Notes: generated from the letters alone by a model not told the origin. DNA of 64,000 bases from Pelobates cultripes (GCA_933207985.1 OW240921.1:103978958-104042957), one strand, 5' to 3'; counted from the stretch's first letter, positions 1 to 12,503 are shown. A program made the numbers and translations.

Positions 1-223
1 ATGTGTTTTGCCCTGCACAGGTTCAATTTCTACATTTCTAGGTTTTCAATGCTTGTATATGTTTTTTTCCATAATGTTGAATGTCTTATTCATGTCCAAG
101 TACACTACATTTGTACACAGAAAACAGATTAAATCAATTTGATACATTCCACTTTATAAAACTATCCATACTTGAGGTTGCTTGGTGGACTGTTAAAATC
201 AATATGCTTGTAATAATCTGGAC
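1..223. other. No gene seen; AT-rich flank
   Basis: AT-rich sequence without a recognisable coding domain, RNA or repeat end. It runs up to the terminal CAGGGGCGTAC motif of the first hAT-type element. Confidence 0.5.
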
Positions 224-763
224 CAGGGGCGTACCTAGAGCATTTGGCACCCGGGGCGGATCCTGTGCTTGGCACCCCCCCCCCCCCCCAAAAACCTGTA
301 AAAAATGTTAAAGGTTTTATTTCTTTTATTTTTACAATTTGTAAACTTTGCAAAACCGCTGTCAGCCCCTCCTACAAAACCCTTGTCCTGCCCTGCCCCT
401 CCTACAAAACCTCTGTCCTGCCCCTTCTACAAATCCTGTACTGCCCCATCTACAAAACCCCCGCAACCCCCTTCCACAAATCCCCTGCTTATCCCCCCTT
501 ATAAAGACTCCTGTCCCAATACAAAACCCCCACCCCCTTCTACAAAATCCCTGCAGCCCACACACACATTTACAGGCAGACAGTCACACACTCAGTTACA
601 GACAGACAGTCACACACTCAGTTACAGACAGACAGTCACACATACACATTTCCTCCCGTGCGGCCAGTTAATCAGCTGTTTGCTTGAGTGAGCTGTACTG
701 GCCGCCGGCACCCTAACTACCATGGGACACTGTGCGGCCACAGCTCACACAGCCCCCTCCAGC

Positions 764-1260
764 CAGGGCCGGTACAAGGATTTTTGCCGCCCTAGGCAAA
801 AGTAAAGTTTGCCGCCCCCCATGTGACATGACAATGCCCCAACCATATGATTTGCCATGTTAACTAACGCCAGTGCTGCAGTGCCGCCGTGTTTACATTA
901 AAAGGCCTGCAGGGACAGGCTATAGACACCAGAACCACTATATTAAGCTGAAGTGGTTCTGGGGACTATAGTGTTTCTTTAATGTGAGGTAAATTAGAGC
1001 TTAGTGCCACGAATAATATACTAGATTGCCTACTTACAACCAGATGAGGATGATGATGGGCTCTAGCTGCAGTCTGGCTCCACTGGTCTGGTGTAGAACA
1101 GGCTCTCTGGAGGCGGTTTGTAACTGTGGTCACAAAAATCAATCTTCTGGGAGAACGTGAATCAGCTCCATTTTTTGGGGGCCCTTTACACAGCTCAAGG
1201 TCTGGGTCCTAGGGTTCACCTTCATGTTCCACCAATGAGTTTGTTCACAGGTGGTGGAGT
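764..1260 (+). repeat. CAGGGCCGGTAC module inside hAT copy A
   Basis: Starts CAGGGCCGGTACAAGG and reads on through a tract about 'tttgccgccctaggcaaaa'. The same module recurs at 13151 (starting CAGAGCCGGTGC) and in reverse ending at 15751. Copies A and B share the same flank (cctccagc), so the module was in the family before these copies dispersed. The start resembles a hAT end, suggesting an old nested insertion. Its other end and TSD were not found. Confidence 0.55.
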
Positions 1261-1634
1261 GTGTAGGGATGTCCTGATATGTGTGTAATGAATGCATTGT
1301 GTGAAATTGTGTTTGTATGTGTAAGGGTTGCAAGGTGTGTTTCTGTGTGTGTAAGGGCATGCATGTGTGTGTAACAGTTGCATTGCTTGTGTATGTGTGT
1401 CTGTGTGTGTAATGCATTGTGTGTTTTTCTGTGTGCAAGGGGTGCATTGTGTGTATGTGTATGTGATGAATGTCAATTCCCCCCCCTCCTCCCAATTTTC
1501 TCTTTCTTCCTCCCCCCTCCCAATTTTCTCTTCCTCCCCCCTCCTCCCAATTTTCTCTTTCTCCCCTCCTCCCAATTTTCTCTTTCTCCCCCCTCCTCCT
1601 CCTAATTTCTTTCTCCCCTCCCCCCCACCACTGT
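1255..1634. repeat. TG-rich then CT-rich low-complexity arrays
   Basis: About 220 bp of irregular TG repeats with interspersed 'gtaagggttgca'-like words, followed by about 160 bp built on 'cccaattttctctttctcc'. Both arrays recur, expanded, in the element at 12335-15085. Reading frames across them are low-complexity and not genes. Confidence 0.8.
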
Positions 1635-1636
1635 TG

Positions 1637-1805
1637 TAGCGTGGCCGAGCCCAGTATAGTCTGCGGGTACAGGGAGCTTTTGTTTCCTGTACCCGGCCGG
1701 ACTAAAAGGAAGTGCACACTGAGTGTGTACTTCCTGTTAGTCCGGCCGGGTACAGGAGACAGATGCTCCCTGTAGCCGCGGACTATACTGGGCTCGGCCA
1801 CGCTA
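1637..1805. repeat. 169-bp long palindrome (TAGCGTGGCCGAG hairpin)
   Basis: The two ends are reverse complements (TAGCGTGGCCGAGC...GCTCGGCCACGCTA) and most of the interior pairs as well, so a single strand folds into one long hairpin. Related palindromes lie at 14701-14928 and 15097-15254. It may be a MITE caught inside the hAT element, or a resident module of the family. Confidence 0.8.
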
Positions 1806-2056
1806 AAGTGAGGGAGTGACAGGAGGGAGTGCTGAGCATTTCCTTCTTGTCAACCCCTCTCCTCAGGCTGCGCCCGGGCGGTGCGGTCCGCACTCATGGA
1901 CGCACCAGCCCAGGAAAGCTGCAGCCGCCTGAGGCTCTCTACAGAACGCTCGGGCGGCTGCAGCATGGGGGGGCGGCGCTCCTGGTCATGGCACCCCCCA
2001 CCCTGGTGGCACCCAGGGCGGACCGGCCCCTCCGCCCCCCCCTTAGTACGCCACTG

Positions 2057-2889
2057 TATCTATTCATCTTTTAGTAATATTTTCTTTGTGACTGAGTGTT
2101 TTACCTCCATATTCATCATTACATCATTAATACACACTATTAGTCTAAATTTGGGTAAAATTAATTCAATGGTGTAACCTTAAAATAATTAAATAGCACT
2201 TATGTCTTGTTATAAAACATAAATATTAGAAGAACCAATACATTCAAAAAAGTGCATCCAGACTTGCAATACTATTATATCAGCATCATATGTTTGGAAC
2301 AAAATTTATGGGAGTCTAGGTTTATTTCTTATTGAGAGGACATTAATAGTTGCATGGCAATAACAACTATGTTTATTAAAGTGTGGCTAACACTCCTCAT
2401 TTTGTGAGGATAGTAATTACATGCATTTTATATATATATACTAAATAAAAAATATGGTTTTAGACTATTTTTTTTAACTTATAAAATTGATCTCGAGGCT
2501 ACTGACATTGTTTACTACATTTTATTGTAATGAGTGCTTATTCTTTGAGCATGCCTGTCCATAGCAGTGTTTGATTTACATGAAAACATTCTTTAAAACA
2601 TTTCTTAAATAAACAGGTTCACAGGGATTGCAGTATTAAAACATCCTTCTTAAATTTCAGCTGAATTAACTGGATTCCATCCAAACAACCAAACCTTAAG
2701 TCACTAAATACGAATAAATTACTTATTCATTATACTTGGCTTCGTTCTCATACAATGGGGATTTGTATTTAATATTTTATAGTGCTTAGCTCATCATTTA
2801 GTCTAATTGTTATGTATTTCTGTGAGCATGCTCAAATATGAATCTACATTTATTGGTTTCAAAATATATGAAGAATTTAACTTCTTGTG
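2057..2889. other. No gene seen; AT-rich
   Basis: AT-rich, unique-looking sequence with a short TA run near 2430. No coding domain, RNA or repeat boundary recognised. Confidence 0.5.
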
Positions 2890-3443
2890 TAAAAGGGACA
2901 CTATAGTCACCTGAACAACTTTAGCTTAATGAAGCAGTTTTGGTGTATAGAACATGCCCTTGCAGCCTCACTGCTCAATCCTCTGCCATTTAGGAGTTAA
3001 ATCCCTTTGTTTATGAACCCTAGTCACACCTCCCTGCATGTGACTTGCACAGCCTTTCATAAACACTTCCTGTAAAGAGAGCCCTATTTAGGCTTTCTTT
3101 ATTGCAAGTTCTGTTTAATTAAGATTTTCTTATCCCCTGCTATGTTAATAGCTTGCTAGACCCTGCAAGAGCCTCCTGTATGTGATTAAAGTTCAATTTA
3201 GAGATTGAGATACAATTATTTAAGGTAAATTACATCTGTTTGAAAGTGAAACCAGTTTTTTTTTCATGCAGGCTCTGTCAATCATAGCCAGGGGAGGTGT
3301 GGCTAGGGCTGCATAAACAGAAACAAAGTGATTTAACTCCTAAATGACAGTGAATTGAGCAGTGAAATTGCAGGGGAATGATCTATACACTAAAACTGCT
3401 TTATTTATCTAAAGTAATTTAGGTGACTATAGTGTTCCTTTAA
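2890..3443. mobile_element. T2/Kolobok-like MITE with long terminal inverted repeats
   Basis: The left end reads taaaaGGGACACTATAGTC and the right end, reverse-complemented, TTAAAGGAACACTATAGTC. Inverted similarity continues for roughly 60 bp (gcttaat / aagcagttttgg and tgtatag words). The ends fit the TTAAAGGRR termini and TTAA target of the T2 MITEs described in Xenopus; the left TTAA has decayed to GTAA. No coding capacity. Confidence 0.7.
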
Positions 3444-4089
3444 TACTGAAATTGTCTTTAAAACAGCAGCCACGTTTTCAGCATTGATGTATCTATTTAA
3501 GACTATAAAAAGTTTAACAATAAAGGCAATACACGTTAATTTAATAAAATGAGACACTTTTTAAGTAAAAAAAGAGGCACTATAATTAAATTAGTTTTCA
3601 ATTCTGCATTGATTATGTTTACTGTAGCTGTTGGATACTACCCAAATCTTCATAAAGATACATTTTACTGAAGCAGTAAAAAGGTATATTTACAAAAGAA
3701 TACATACAGAAATCAAGTTCCAGTGAATCTTATTCTACTTGTATAACACAGGAAAAATAGACAAAGCTAGATTAGAGAGAGAGCAGTGTCTTAAAAAGGA
3801 GGCAGCTAAGTAATTTGGCCCAGTGGTTTCTGGTTCCTCTGTATCACATTACAACTAGCCAGACTCCACAGCCCCAAAAAGAGAGGTCATGGGGTGCCCA
3901 GGCCAGCCCCATCTCGTAGCCAGGATACTAACAAATAGCTATTTGCTAAATATTTTGTATACAATAACAGAAGCACATCCAGCCACCATAGAATGTTTTT
4001 TGTTTTTTTATGAGGTGCATTCACAATGCTACATTCATCCCTTTATAGAACATATACATATAATGTGATGGCAGCTAAGCACCATTCAG
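3444..4089. other. No gene seen; AT-rich
   Basis: AT-rich, unique-looking sequence. No domain, RNA or repeat end recognised. Confidence 0.45.
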
Positions 4090-4330
4090 CCCATATAGTC
4101 TGCCTAATTTTCTAAATATTGCATTAGTCCATGGCCTTATCTTATTCTAGTAAAGCATTATACCTATTCCACAAATGCTTAAACTCCCTTATTGTGTTAA
4201 CCTCTACCATTTCAGTTGGAAGGCTATCCCATGCATCCACTACCCTGTCAATAAAGTAACATGTCCTGATGTTATTTTTAAAGCATTGCCACTCTATCTT
4301 ATCTATGTTTTCCACTATATCTGTAAAATT
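4090..4330 (-). pseudogene. CR1-like LINE, 3' end of ORF2
   Basis: On the minus strand the sequence reads as the extreme C terminus of a CR1-type LINE ORF2. It contains F-x-x-RVVDAWDSLPTEMVE followed by FKHLWNRYNALLE and a TAA stop at 4142-4144. That matches the usual 'F..RVV..WN.LP..vV.a..v..FK..ld' ending of CR1/L2 proteins. It is a 5'-truncated fragment with a short 3' tail below 4142. Shortness and lack of the RT domain make the exact clade uncertain. Confidence 0.75.
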
Positions 4331-4443
4331 CCATTAATCCTAGTTTGCATTGGATACAGAAAGTTATATGCTAGGAGGTATATAGGTATAGTTTTTTTTA
4401 TAAATGGATGTACATATGTTTTGCAGTCTGGTGTGCTTTTCTT

Positions 4444-6360
4444 TTCTTTTTTATTCTTTATTTATCAAGTCATGCATATCAGTTGAACAGAAAGAGGAGC
4501 ATCGTACAGAAACATTTGTTTATACAGTGAAGCACAGTGGAATGTACGGACATGGGTCTCGTCAAATAACATACTGTACAACGTTAATGGATGTAGATAT
4601 TACTGCAAGTTCTTGTATGTGAGATCGCTATGATAGCTGCATTTCTATGTCATAACCATATCCCCTTTGTCCCCTGTGTAGAGTTGCTCTGCGAATGTCT
4701 ACTGCATCTCTGTACCCTCTGCTTAGTCTTTGGGTACTTGAGCTAGGCATGAATTTTTCAATTTTTTGAAAAAGAAGAAAATCGAAAGAGATCAGGAAAC
4801 GAGAAAAAGAAAAAAGAAAAGAGGAGAGGGAGGGAGGGAGGGGAGGGGGTATTATAAGGGAGGAGGAGGGCTCCCGGGGGCAGAAGGGGCCAACGCTATG
4901 TTCCGTCCCTGACAGTCAAGGCTAGTTGGTTTGTGTCTGTGTGGGTTTGTGTCTTTCAGTGGTTAGTGTAGTCTTCCAAGAGTTCCAACGTTTAAGGAAT
5001 AGTGGATAAGTGTCTCTGAGTAGTGCAGTGAGTTTGTCCATAAGGTGAGCCTCTTTTATGTTGTGGGTTACCTTATTCATTTGTGGCATGTCAATGTGTA
5101 ACAATGTCTGTGCCATGGCTTGTCTGGCAGCTAAGTTTATTTTGTTAAATAGGTTTTGTTCTTTGTTTGTCAGGTCATCTAATGGTTTTGCGATAAGGAA
5201 TGCCCATGGGTCTGGTTGGATAGGTTTGTTTAGTACTTCTGTCAAAAGTTTGGCTTTATTCTCCCAGAAGTGTTTCGCTTTTGGGCACGTCCACCACATG
5301 TGGAGATATGTTCCTTTGTCCCCACAACCCCTCCTGCAGGTGTCCGTAGTTGTTTTACCCATTCTGCATTGTTTGACTGGTGTGGTGTACCATCTCATGA
5401 GTGTTTTGTAGCATTGTTCCTGGTGTAGTATGCAGATGGAAGCCTTTGCTGCTGCCTCCCATATGCCTTGCCATTCCCCGCTCTCTAGTGGTTGTTGTAG
5501 TTCTGTTTCCCATTGTGCCACGTATGTGGGTGTTTGTGTTTCATTTGTCGGTGTGCTTAACTGTGTATATAGGAGTGTGATGAGGCCGGTATGTGGTCCC
5601 TCCAAGGTGCATAGTGTTTCGTAGAAGGTTGGTTTGGTCATGGCTGCTGTGCGTACATGCGGTTTTCTGGCGAAATCTCTTAGTTGGATATATCTAAAGT
5701 AATCTTTAGTGGTTAGCGGGGCTAGTGTTTGTAAGTTGTCAAAGGTTCTGAGTGTGCCTGCCTGATTGAGTTGATGGTAGTGCAGTACGCCGTGTTTTCT
5801 ACGTTTCGGAAGTCTCTTGCAGTCAGTCCTAGTGTGAATGCTTTGTTGCAGAGGTATATAGTTAGGGGTGAGATTGGGTGGGACAGGGCATATTTGTGTG
5901 TTGTAGAGTCTCAAATCCTGATCGAATTCAGGATGGCAGGACAGCTTGTGCGGAGCTCTGGTCTGTCGGCTCGGGGCACCCATATCCAGAATTGTGGGAG
6001 GTCTGTAACCATGAGTAGGGTTTCTAGGTCTACCCATCTGTGGGTGTCTGAATGTGAGTGCCATTCTATTATTTGTGCTAGTTGTGCTGATAAGTAGTGG
6101 AGATGGAGATTGGGCAGGCCCAGCCCTCCTCTACTTTTGGGGGTGTATAAAGTCTGTCTTGCTATTCTGTGTCTTTTTCTGGCCCAAATGAAGTTGTCTA
6201 TTGCTGTTTGTAGTGTTTTTATGTCCCCCTTGGTTATTTTTATTGGTAATGCTTGGAAAAGGAATAGGAGGCTTGGGAGGAGGTTTATCTTAACGCTGTG
6301 TATTCTCCCCACCCACGATATTGGCTTCTTGTGCCATGTATCTATACCTTTTAGGAGGGG
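4444..6360 (-). mobile_element. 5'-truncated L1-type LINE insertion with 14-bp TSD
   Basis: Direct repeats GGTGTGCTTTTCTT at 4430-4443 and 6361-6374 bound the insertion. Just inside the left copy is a T-rich run, the reverse complement of a 3' A-rich tail, as expected for target-primed insertion on the minus strand. The 3' UTR (about 4444-4921) carries a strong polypurine run on the plus strand near 4760-4880, so it is polypyrimidine in the sense strand. Only the C-terminal third of ORF2 is present; the 5' end is truncated inside coding sequence. Confidence 0.88.
4922..6360 (-). pseudogene. L1-like ORF2, C-terminal part, frameshifted
   Basis: Two minus-strand frames read as the region after the reverse transcriptase of an L1-superfamily ORF2. 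The upstream frame (6360 to about 5911) contains WHKKPISWVGRIHSVKINLL and a GGLGLPNL motif, typical of vertebrate L1. The downstream frame (6064 to 4922, 380 codons) carries a C-terminal Cys/His motif, CRRGCGDKGTYLHMWWTCP, ending at TAG. The frames overlap and differ, so a frameshift lies near 5.91-6.06 kb. The missing N-terminal endonuclease and RT, together with the frameshift, make it inactive. Confidence 0.85.
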
Positions 6361-6374
6361 GGTGTGCTTTTCTT

Positions 6375-7870
6375 ACAAGCTGAGATCCAGAGAAGGAAAA
6401 ATTAGGTTTTCCCATTCAGAACCCCCAAAATAACACTCAATGATTAATTTTCCTGTTGACAAATCTCTCAAAAGCTTTATAATTATTTTACTAAAATAAG
6501 ATGATTTTTCCATTGCTAAATTTGCTGGCAAACATATTTTTATTAATTTGACTTTAATTTAAGTTTTCATCTGTGCCGGAAGAAACTGTACACTTCATGT
6601 GTAATTCGGCTTTGAGCATCAAGACTATTAATAAGAAACGCACTGCAGATAATAATCCCTTCACTTGGCATCCAAAACCAGCACAACTGTAAAACAATAC
6701 CAGGCAGATGTTCTCTCTCTGATATTCACAGACAAGGAAAAGGAATCAGCTCACGTTGACACTTTATTGTAAGAGCAAGGTAAAGCTATTGCAGAGATGT
6801 TCATATTTGCATACAAAACATTGGGATCACAAGAAAAGCCAAATTAGATGCATAAATCAGCTGGCTCATGGTTTAGTCATGAGAACTGGCTAAAGCACAA
6901 TACTCTACAAGAGAAATGTTTCTCTAGCTATAGACATTTGAAGAATGATTTTGCCAGTAGAAAGAATATGTATTCTGACTCATCACATTTTTCTCAGTTG
7001 AATCGTCTTTTCTATTTCTTGACTCTGCCCACTTTTTCTTCCTCTCTTTTTCTATATATATATAGACACAAGTTCAAATGTATTATAAGCCTATATAACA
7101 AAATCCATCTTTAAATAACCAAACTCTGCATGACAGTTTTTTTATATTCAGAAAGCTTCTATGACATCTTCTGTTGGCCAAGATCAATGAAACAAATCCA
7201 AAGCAGGTGGGCAGACTAAATCTAGAAGATCTGACATAGCTATAATTTTGATGGTAAAACATCCTAAAGCCTTAAGGCTTTTATCTTTGATACTATGCAG
7301 TGTGTCAGTTCTAGAAGATCAGAAACTAAAGTTATATCAGCATTTTCAACATCATTCAAGAAAAAGATAGAGAAAGCAGGTCTATTAAAAATCCAGGCTT
7401 CATCTTTTAACCACTTCATTTTTTAACTTGAATATGATAATGACACGATCATCCACTAGAATAACATTATTAAGTCTTCCTTCCTTTATATAGTAAAAGA
7501 AAACTCTTTGACTAAAAACCAAGAACACTGTGGCAAACAAAAATTAAATACTAGGACAATATACAAGGTTGAGCCAAGGGCCAGTAAATGCTCGGTCAAG
7601 ACTTGTTTGCACCCATATGGGTTTGGATTTCATTAATATATATTGATTACCTATAACACGTTACACATTTTCCTCTAGTCATTGTTCTTTATAGAAAAGT
7701 CCCAATATTATCTCATATTACAGAATAACACTCACATAGTACTCACCTTTTTCAGGATAGCACACACCTTTTCCATAATAATATTTTTTCATATATTCCA
7801 AGTGCTAAAACCAACAGTTTATTCTTAATGGACAAAGTAATTTCTTGCCTTTGCATGAAATGCATGGTAG
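6375..7870. other. No gene seen; AT-rich
   Basis: AT-rich sequence with short reading frames lacking recognisable domains. No RNA gene or repeat boundary seen. Confidence 0.45.
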
Positions 7871-8330
7871 TGTCATGTCCCCAGTCCCCTTGCCGCTTGC
7901 GGTGACCTTGCTTACCTCATCACCGTGAGTGGTGTCATCTGGTCCCTGTCTCCAGGCTGGCAGTGTGTCTGATGCTGCACGCACCAGAGCAGCATCCTTA
8001 TATGTGTGCTGCAAATGGTCATGTGACCCAGCACACAGTGATGACCTCAGAGACCACAAGGGATGGAAGAAACTTCTCTCACATGTTGTGGTTAACACTA
8101 ATTGGAGGTTAGCCAATCAGACACACCCTGTGTGTCTATAAGCTAACCCCACCCTTGCCTCAGTGCCCTGTTGTGGTCTTTGGTTTACCACTGAGCATTG
8201 CACTTATTTGTATTTCCTGGTTACTGATATTTGGCTTTGGCTCTAGTTATTCCGTTTCCCTTGACCTCAGCTCGTATTTTCACTACCCCTATTTGCATAA
8301 CCCGACCATTCTAAGGATCGGTATTGCCAT
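7871..8330 (+). mobile_element. LTR fragment, TGTCATG family
   Basis: Starts TGTCATGTCCCCAGTCCCC and resembles the solo LTR at 31819-32382 in word order: TGTCATG start, a central TATA-like 'ccttatatgtgtg' (cf. 'aattatatagccc'), then a TTTGGCTTTG... TTCCCTTGACC block and 'ccattctaagg'. The expected CTGACA 3' end and a TSD were not found, so it is probably 3'-truncated or a diverged relative. Confidence 0.5.
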
Positions 8331-8689
8331 TCTCTCTACTCCAAGCATATCAAAATCAAAGGCTAAGACGGGCCAAATAAACAAGGTTTGCCTTTATGTG
8401 GGCCGCAAAAAAGCAAAAACTTCAGTTTCCATAGAAACGTAGGTTTATTTAGAAAAGTACAGTATAAAAAAGTTGCATGACACTGGATGTCCTCGGGCTT
8501 GTGAGGCTTCAAAATAAACAAAAGAGCGAATTTGTTTTAAACAACGTTTCAGTCCAACTACCTTAACATATTAAGAAAAGTTTGGTAATGGGACTGAATT
8601 GGTGAATGTATCCCAGTTGGGATCACCTGGCACCCCGACTGGGCACCTCCACGACAATACCTTACTGGCCTTAGCCACTGCTGAATGAC

Positions 8690-9003
8690 ATTGCACATTG
8701 TTGCATAGTTTGTTGCCTATAACAATTACCAAGTCCTTTTTGTGTGCTGTTATCCCTAATTTGCTTCCATTAAGGGTCTACATTGCGTGTGCATTCTTTA
8801 TGCCGAAGTGCATAACTTTGCATTTTTCAACATTAGATTTCATCTGCCATTTGAGTGCCCGGTCCCACAGTCTATCTAAATCCTTCTGCAGCAAGGTAAT
8901 ATCTCACATTGTATTACTCTACAGAGTTTTGTGTCATCTGCAAACACTGAAACAGGACTTTCAATGCCCTTTTCAAGATCATTTATAAACTGATGCCTTT
9001 AAA
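8690..9003 (-). pseudogene. CR1-like LINE reverse transcriptase fragment (FADD motif)
   Basis: The minus strand reads through the RT palm of a CR1-type LINE: FINDLEKGIESPVSVFADDTK, then a Q-K-D-L-D-x-L-W-like stretch, WQMKSN, EKCKVMHFG-like and KDL words. FADD is the catalytic polymerase motif of this family. Frameshifts and stops (for example after CCRRI) interrupt it, and both ends are truncated. The piece at 4090-4330 belongs to the same general clade but is a separate insertion. Confidence 0.78.
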
Positions 9004-9114
9004 CAACATTTTTTTCCTTCTGATGGCGCGCGTCCCATATGCAGTAGTTAGGAACAGCTCTCAACAAGGATCAGGGAGCACTATCCCAGATTAATTTTCC
9101 ACCTCTCTTCCAAC

Positions 9115-11215
9115 GCATACAACACAACTTGATGAAGTGGTCCTACCCTTATATCTCATGGTTTGGTAGGATTGCAATAGATGAACATACTACCTCGGAT
9201 ACTCTACCTCTTCCAAACAGTTCTTCTGGCCCTGCCAATGGCCTTTTTCACCTCATTATGCTCTGCTATGATTCGTCTGGAATGGTGGCCATGCATGCCT
9301 TCAACATGAGCTACTATGCCTGCCATGTGCCTGGGGTGGATTGGCGTTCCTGACCTATGCAAATATCACCATGTGACAGTTCTACAGAGAATACTGGAAT
9401 TGCATACCCACCACACAAACAGTGGGTTGAGCTTGACGAAGGCCACTTGAGTACATCCCTCACCCTGGCATTGTGGAACTGGAAGAGGCCACCACAAGTG
9501 ACTCTGGATCATACCTCTACAGTAGCTCACATATTGAAGACTTGGGAAGCATCAGGGGGGCTCCTCATCTATCTCCAAAGCCGAGCCCACTGATACAACA
9601 CAATTCCCAGATAGGAGGTAGACTACCATCACTATCATGGGACTTCCTCGGTGGCGGCGCCTCTATCCCTATTCGTAAGGTATTATACAACTCGGGCATG
9701 AAACCATTATGGGAATTGATGGAAGGCTGCCCACCATCAAGTCTACAAATATTCCGCTACACACAAATGAAATATTTTTACCAGACACTCCAAAACAGGG
9801 ATGCCTTATATTGCGAACTGACATGGTTCAAAGACCTATGCGACAACAAAACCACTCTGCATAAGCCAGTACCATCTTGTACCAACATCTTATTGAGGGA
9901 CATCTTGAGAATAAAGACACTTTCCGCCATCGCTGGGAACATATATTAGATAAGTTGTTCACTGCGGCTCAGTGGGAAAAGATCCTGACCCTCCACCACA
10001 AATGCTCTTCAAGTTCAAACTACCAGGGAACTAACTTTAAGTTCCTTTGATTCTGGTATAGAAAACCTGACAGCCTCCATAGAATCTTTCCAGATGCCCC
10101 TAATGTTTGCTGGAGATGTGGAGTAGGGCCAGGGATGATAACACATATATGGTGGGACTGCCCATGCATTGTGCCATTCTGGGAAATGGTGAAACAGAAA
10201 ATAGGGGAGATCCTAGGGATGTTTTGACATGGAAACAGCTCTCCTGCACTCCACACCAACTACCATCAGGGCTTACAAAAAATCTATCCTCCAAAATCTG
10301 CTGAATGCTACCAAGGCCTGGATCCCACTACACTGGAAGCAAACCACGATTCCCATGGGGTGACAATAGATGGAAAGGGTGGAGGAGATATACATGGCAG
10401 AGTCAGTGTAGGCATCTTTGCAGAGGACTGAGGAGAAACATGTGAAGAAGGGGCAGCCGTGGCTGGTGTACGTGGCGTGTCAGTGTGGGGCACAGGGGTG
10501 GGAGGGGGGCTGCAGCCATAGGAGAGAGGTCCGAAAAAACTCTACCCAGCTAGAGAGCCGCCCACCTTTGTGGGACAACCTTGATACCTAACTGCAATTG
10601 GGAACAAACCCAGTGATGGGGAGATTCATATACTCTATTCAGCTAGGCTAGTTCCTGTCCCACCCTCTCTCTTTTCTCTCTTCTTCTCCTACATATCTTT
10701 GACTTTCTTCTCTGTCCTTATCTTCCTACGCTCATATACTTGCCTCCTACCTAGATAGAGGGGCAGTTATTTTTCAATTCACAGACAAGATGATTAAGAG
10801 CTACTCTGCACACCATAGGTAGTCAGATACTTACACTGCACAATGTATACCAGTTTTGGTAATATACCTTGATTGATCTTTTGGTGCCTGGGATTATCCA
10901 GCAGGCCTACTGAGGCCTCGAGTAGACAAAAACACAGTCTTTGCTAGAAATTATTACAATGCCTGTTCCATTAATACTCCCCCTGCATTGTGGATGTTTA
11001 TACAGTTGATTACTTTGTATACTTAGAGTATTGCATACACTGCTAGGATCTGTGTGTCCACTTTTAATATCTCTCTTTTCTACATGTTGCATAATATGAC
11101 TTGCTCAATAAACAGCTTTGAATCTGAAAACATTTAAAAAATTTAAGAAGTAAAACAAAAGTTTAAAAAAGTACAAAAAGATTAAAAGAGTAAAAAAATA
11201 AATTTAAAAAATGGT
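9115..11215 (+). pseudogene. L1-like ORF2 C-terminal remnant with 3' UTR and A-rich tail
   Basis: Plus-strand frames together read as L1 ORF2 sequence downstream of the RT. MKWSYPYISWFGRIAI is followed in another frame by LPRLLYLFQT-like and ALPMAFF words, then CLGWIGVPDL, WVELEEATTS, and a Cys/His motif (WRCGVGPGMITHIWWDCP) near 10110-10160. At least three frame changes and several stops are visible. A pyrimidine-rich 3' UTR (about 10660-10750) and an A-rich tail (about 11128-11215, runs of taaaaa/aagtaaa) follow. Start and TSD were not resolved. Confidence 0.75.
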
Positions 11216-12459
11216 CATTACCACTTCACCTGGAACAAACTAGCGGGGAAACAATCCCATACTAAGGTTCAAAATATGCCTTTTGAAATACCCCAGGGTA
11301 TATTCTTTAAAAAATTGTATGCGTTTGTGGAGTGGTATGAATAACAAACCAGCTAAACTACTCCAAAATGGAACAAGATTTGCAAAATATATTGTGCAAA
11401 CTCACTTTGTGTCAAAAAGGTAGAAAAAATGCTTTTTACCACTACACATGGTACAAGATAACGGAAAAATTATCCCATCCCAAGGTTCAAAATATGCCTT
11501 TTGAATACCCTGAGATGTCTTCTTTAAGAAATGGTATGCCTTTATGATGTAGTTGGAATATATAGCCTGCTAAAATACACCAAAATGGGACATGGGCACA
11601 GCATAAAAATGCAAAGTTTAAAAAAAACTGGAATGGCGGTGTCTCAAATGTGCCCCTTCAATGTCCACAGATACCTGGCAAAGGTGCATACGGGGGTATT
11701 GCTGTACTCAGACGACATAGTTGAGCAACATATGAAGTATTATACAGATGTAGCACACATAAGGTTTGAAAAATATACTGTGCAAACTCACTTTGTGTAT
11801 CAAAAAGGCAGAAAAAATGTTTATTACATGTGATACATGCTAGTGGAAAAATTATCCCACACTAAGGTTCAAAATATGCCTTTTAAAATACCCTGGGATG
11901 TCTTCTTTAAGAAATGGTATGCCTTTATGGTGTAGTTGGAATATATAGCCTGTTAAAATACTCCAAAATGGGACATGGACACAGCGTAAAATTCAAAGTT
12001 TGAAAAAAACTGGAATGGCTGTGTCTCAAATCTGCCCATATACAGCTATACAGCCATAACACACATAAGGTTTGCAAAATGCACAGTAGTAGCTCACTGT
12101 GTGGCAGTGGCGTACTAAGGGGTGTGCGGAGGGGGCGGTCCGCCCCGGGTGCCTGCAGGGTGGGGGGTGCCTTGGGAGGGGCGCCGCCAGGAGCGCCGGC
12201 CCCCCTCATGCTGCAGCCGCCCGAGCGCTCTGTAGAGAGCCTCAGGCGGCTGCAGCTTTGCCCGCCTGGGCACAGCCTGAGGAGAGGGGCTGACAGGAGA
12301 GTGTCGCTCAGTACTCCCTCCTGTCACTCCCTCCCAGGGCCGGACTGGGGATACAAAGCAGCCCTGGAAAAAAAATTTGTGCCAGCCCCATAAGTCACTG
12401 CGCCATATATTGTCGCGTGTAATATGTAAGGCTATGTCTTGCCAGGACAGATAATTGAG

Positions 12460-12460
<1 letters not shown>

Positions 12461-12500
<40 letters not shown>
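12461..12500. repeat. (TA)n microsatellite
   Basis: About 20 uninterrupted TA units inside the nested hAT element. Confidence 0.95.

Positions 12501-12503
<3 letters not shown>

Larger units (their letters stand above)
224..2056 (-). mobile_element. Non-autonomous hAT-type element, copy A
   Basis: The left end begins CAGGGGCGTACCTAGAG and the right end, read on the minus strand, begins CAGTGGCGTACTAAGG. The same two ends bound the element at 12105-15972 in the opposite orientation, where an exact 8-bp TSD marks it as hAT-type. Here the flanks (atctggac and tatctatt) do not match, so the TSD has decayed or the copy is recombinant. No transposase is present. In order it holds a pyrimidine-rich tract, a CAGGGCCGG module, TG-rich and CT-rich arrays, a 169-bp palindrome and a GC-rich hairpin with ggcggctgcagc arms. 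The strand follows the orientation of the 12105-15972 copy. Confidence 0.75.

Noticed and set aside
1139..1801. Minus-strand frame of 220 codons with Arg/Glu/Gly and His/Thr repeats
   Set aside because: Crosses CT-rich and TG-rich arrays and a palindrome; no domain.
224..2056. Claiming a TSD for hAT copy A
   Set aside because: The flanking octamers atctggac and tatctatt do not match, so only the ends support it.
5058..6097. Plus-strand frames across 5.0-6.1 kb
   Set aside because: Antisense shadows of the L1 ORF2 C-terminal region, which has recognisable motifs on the minus strand.
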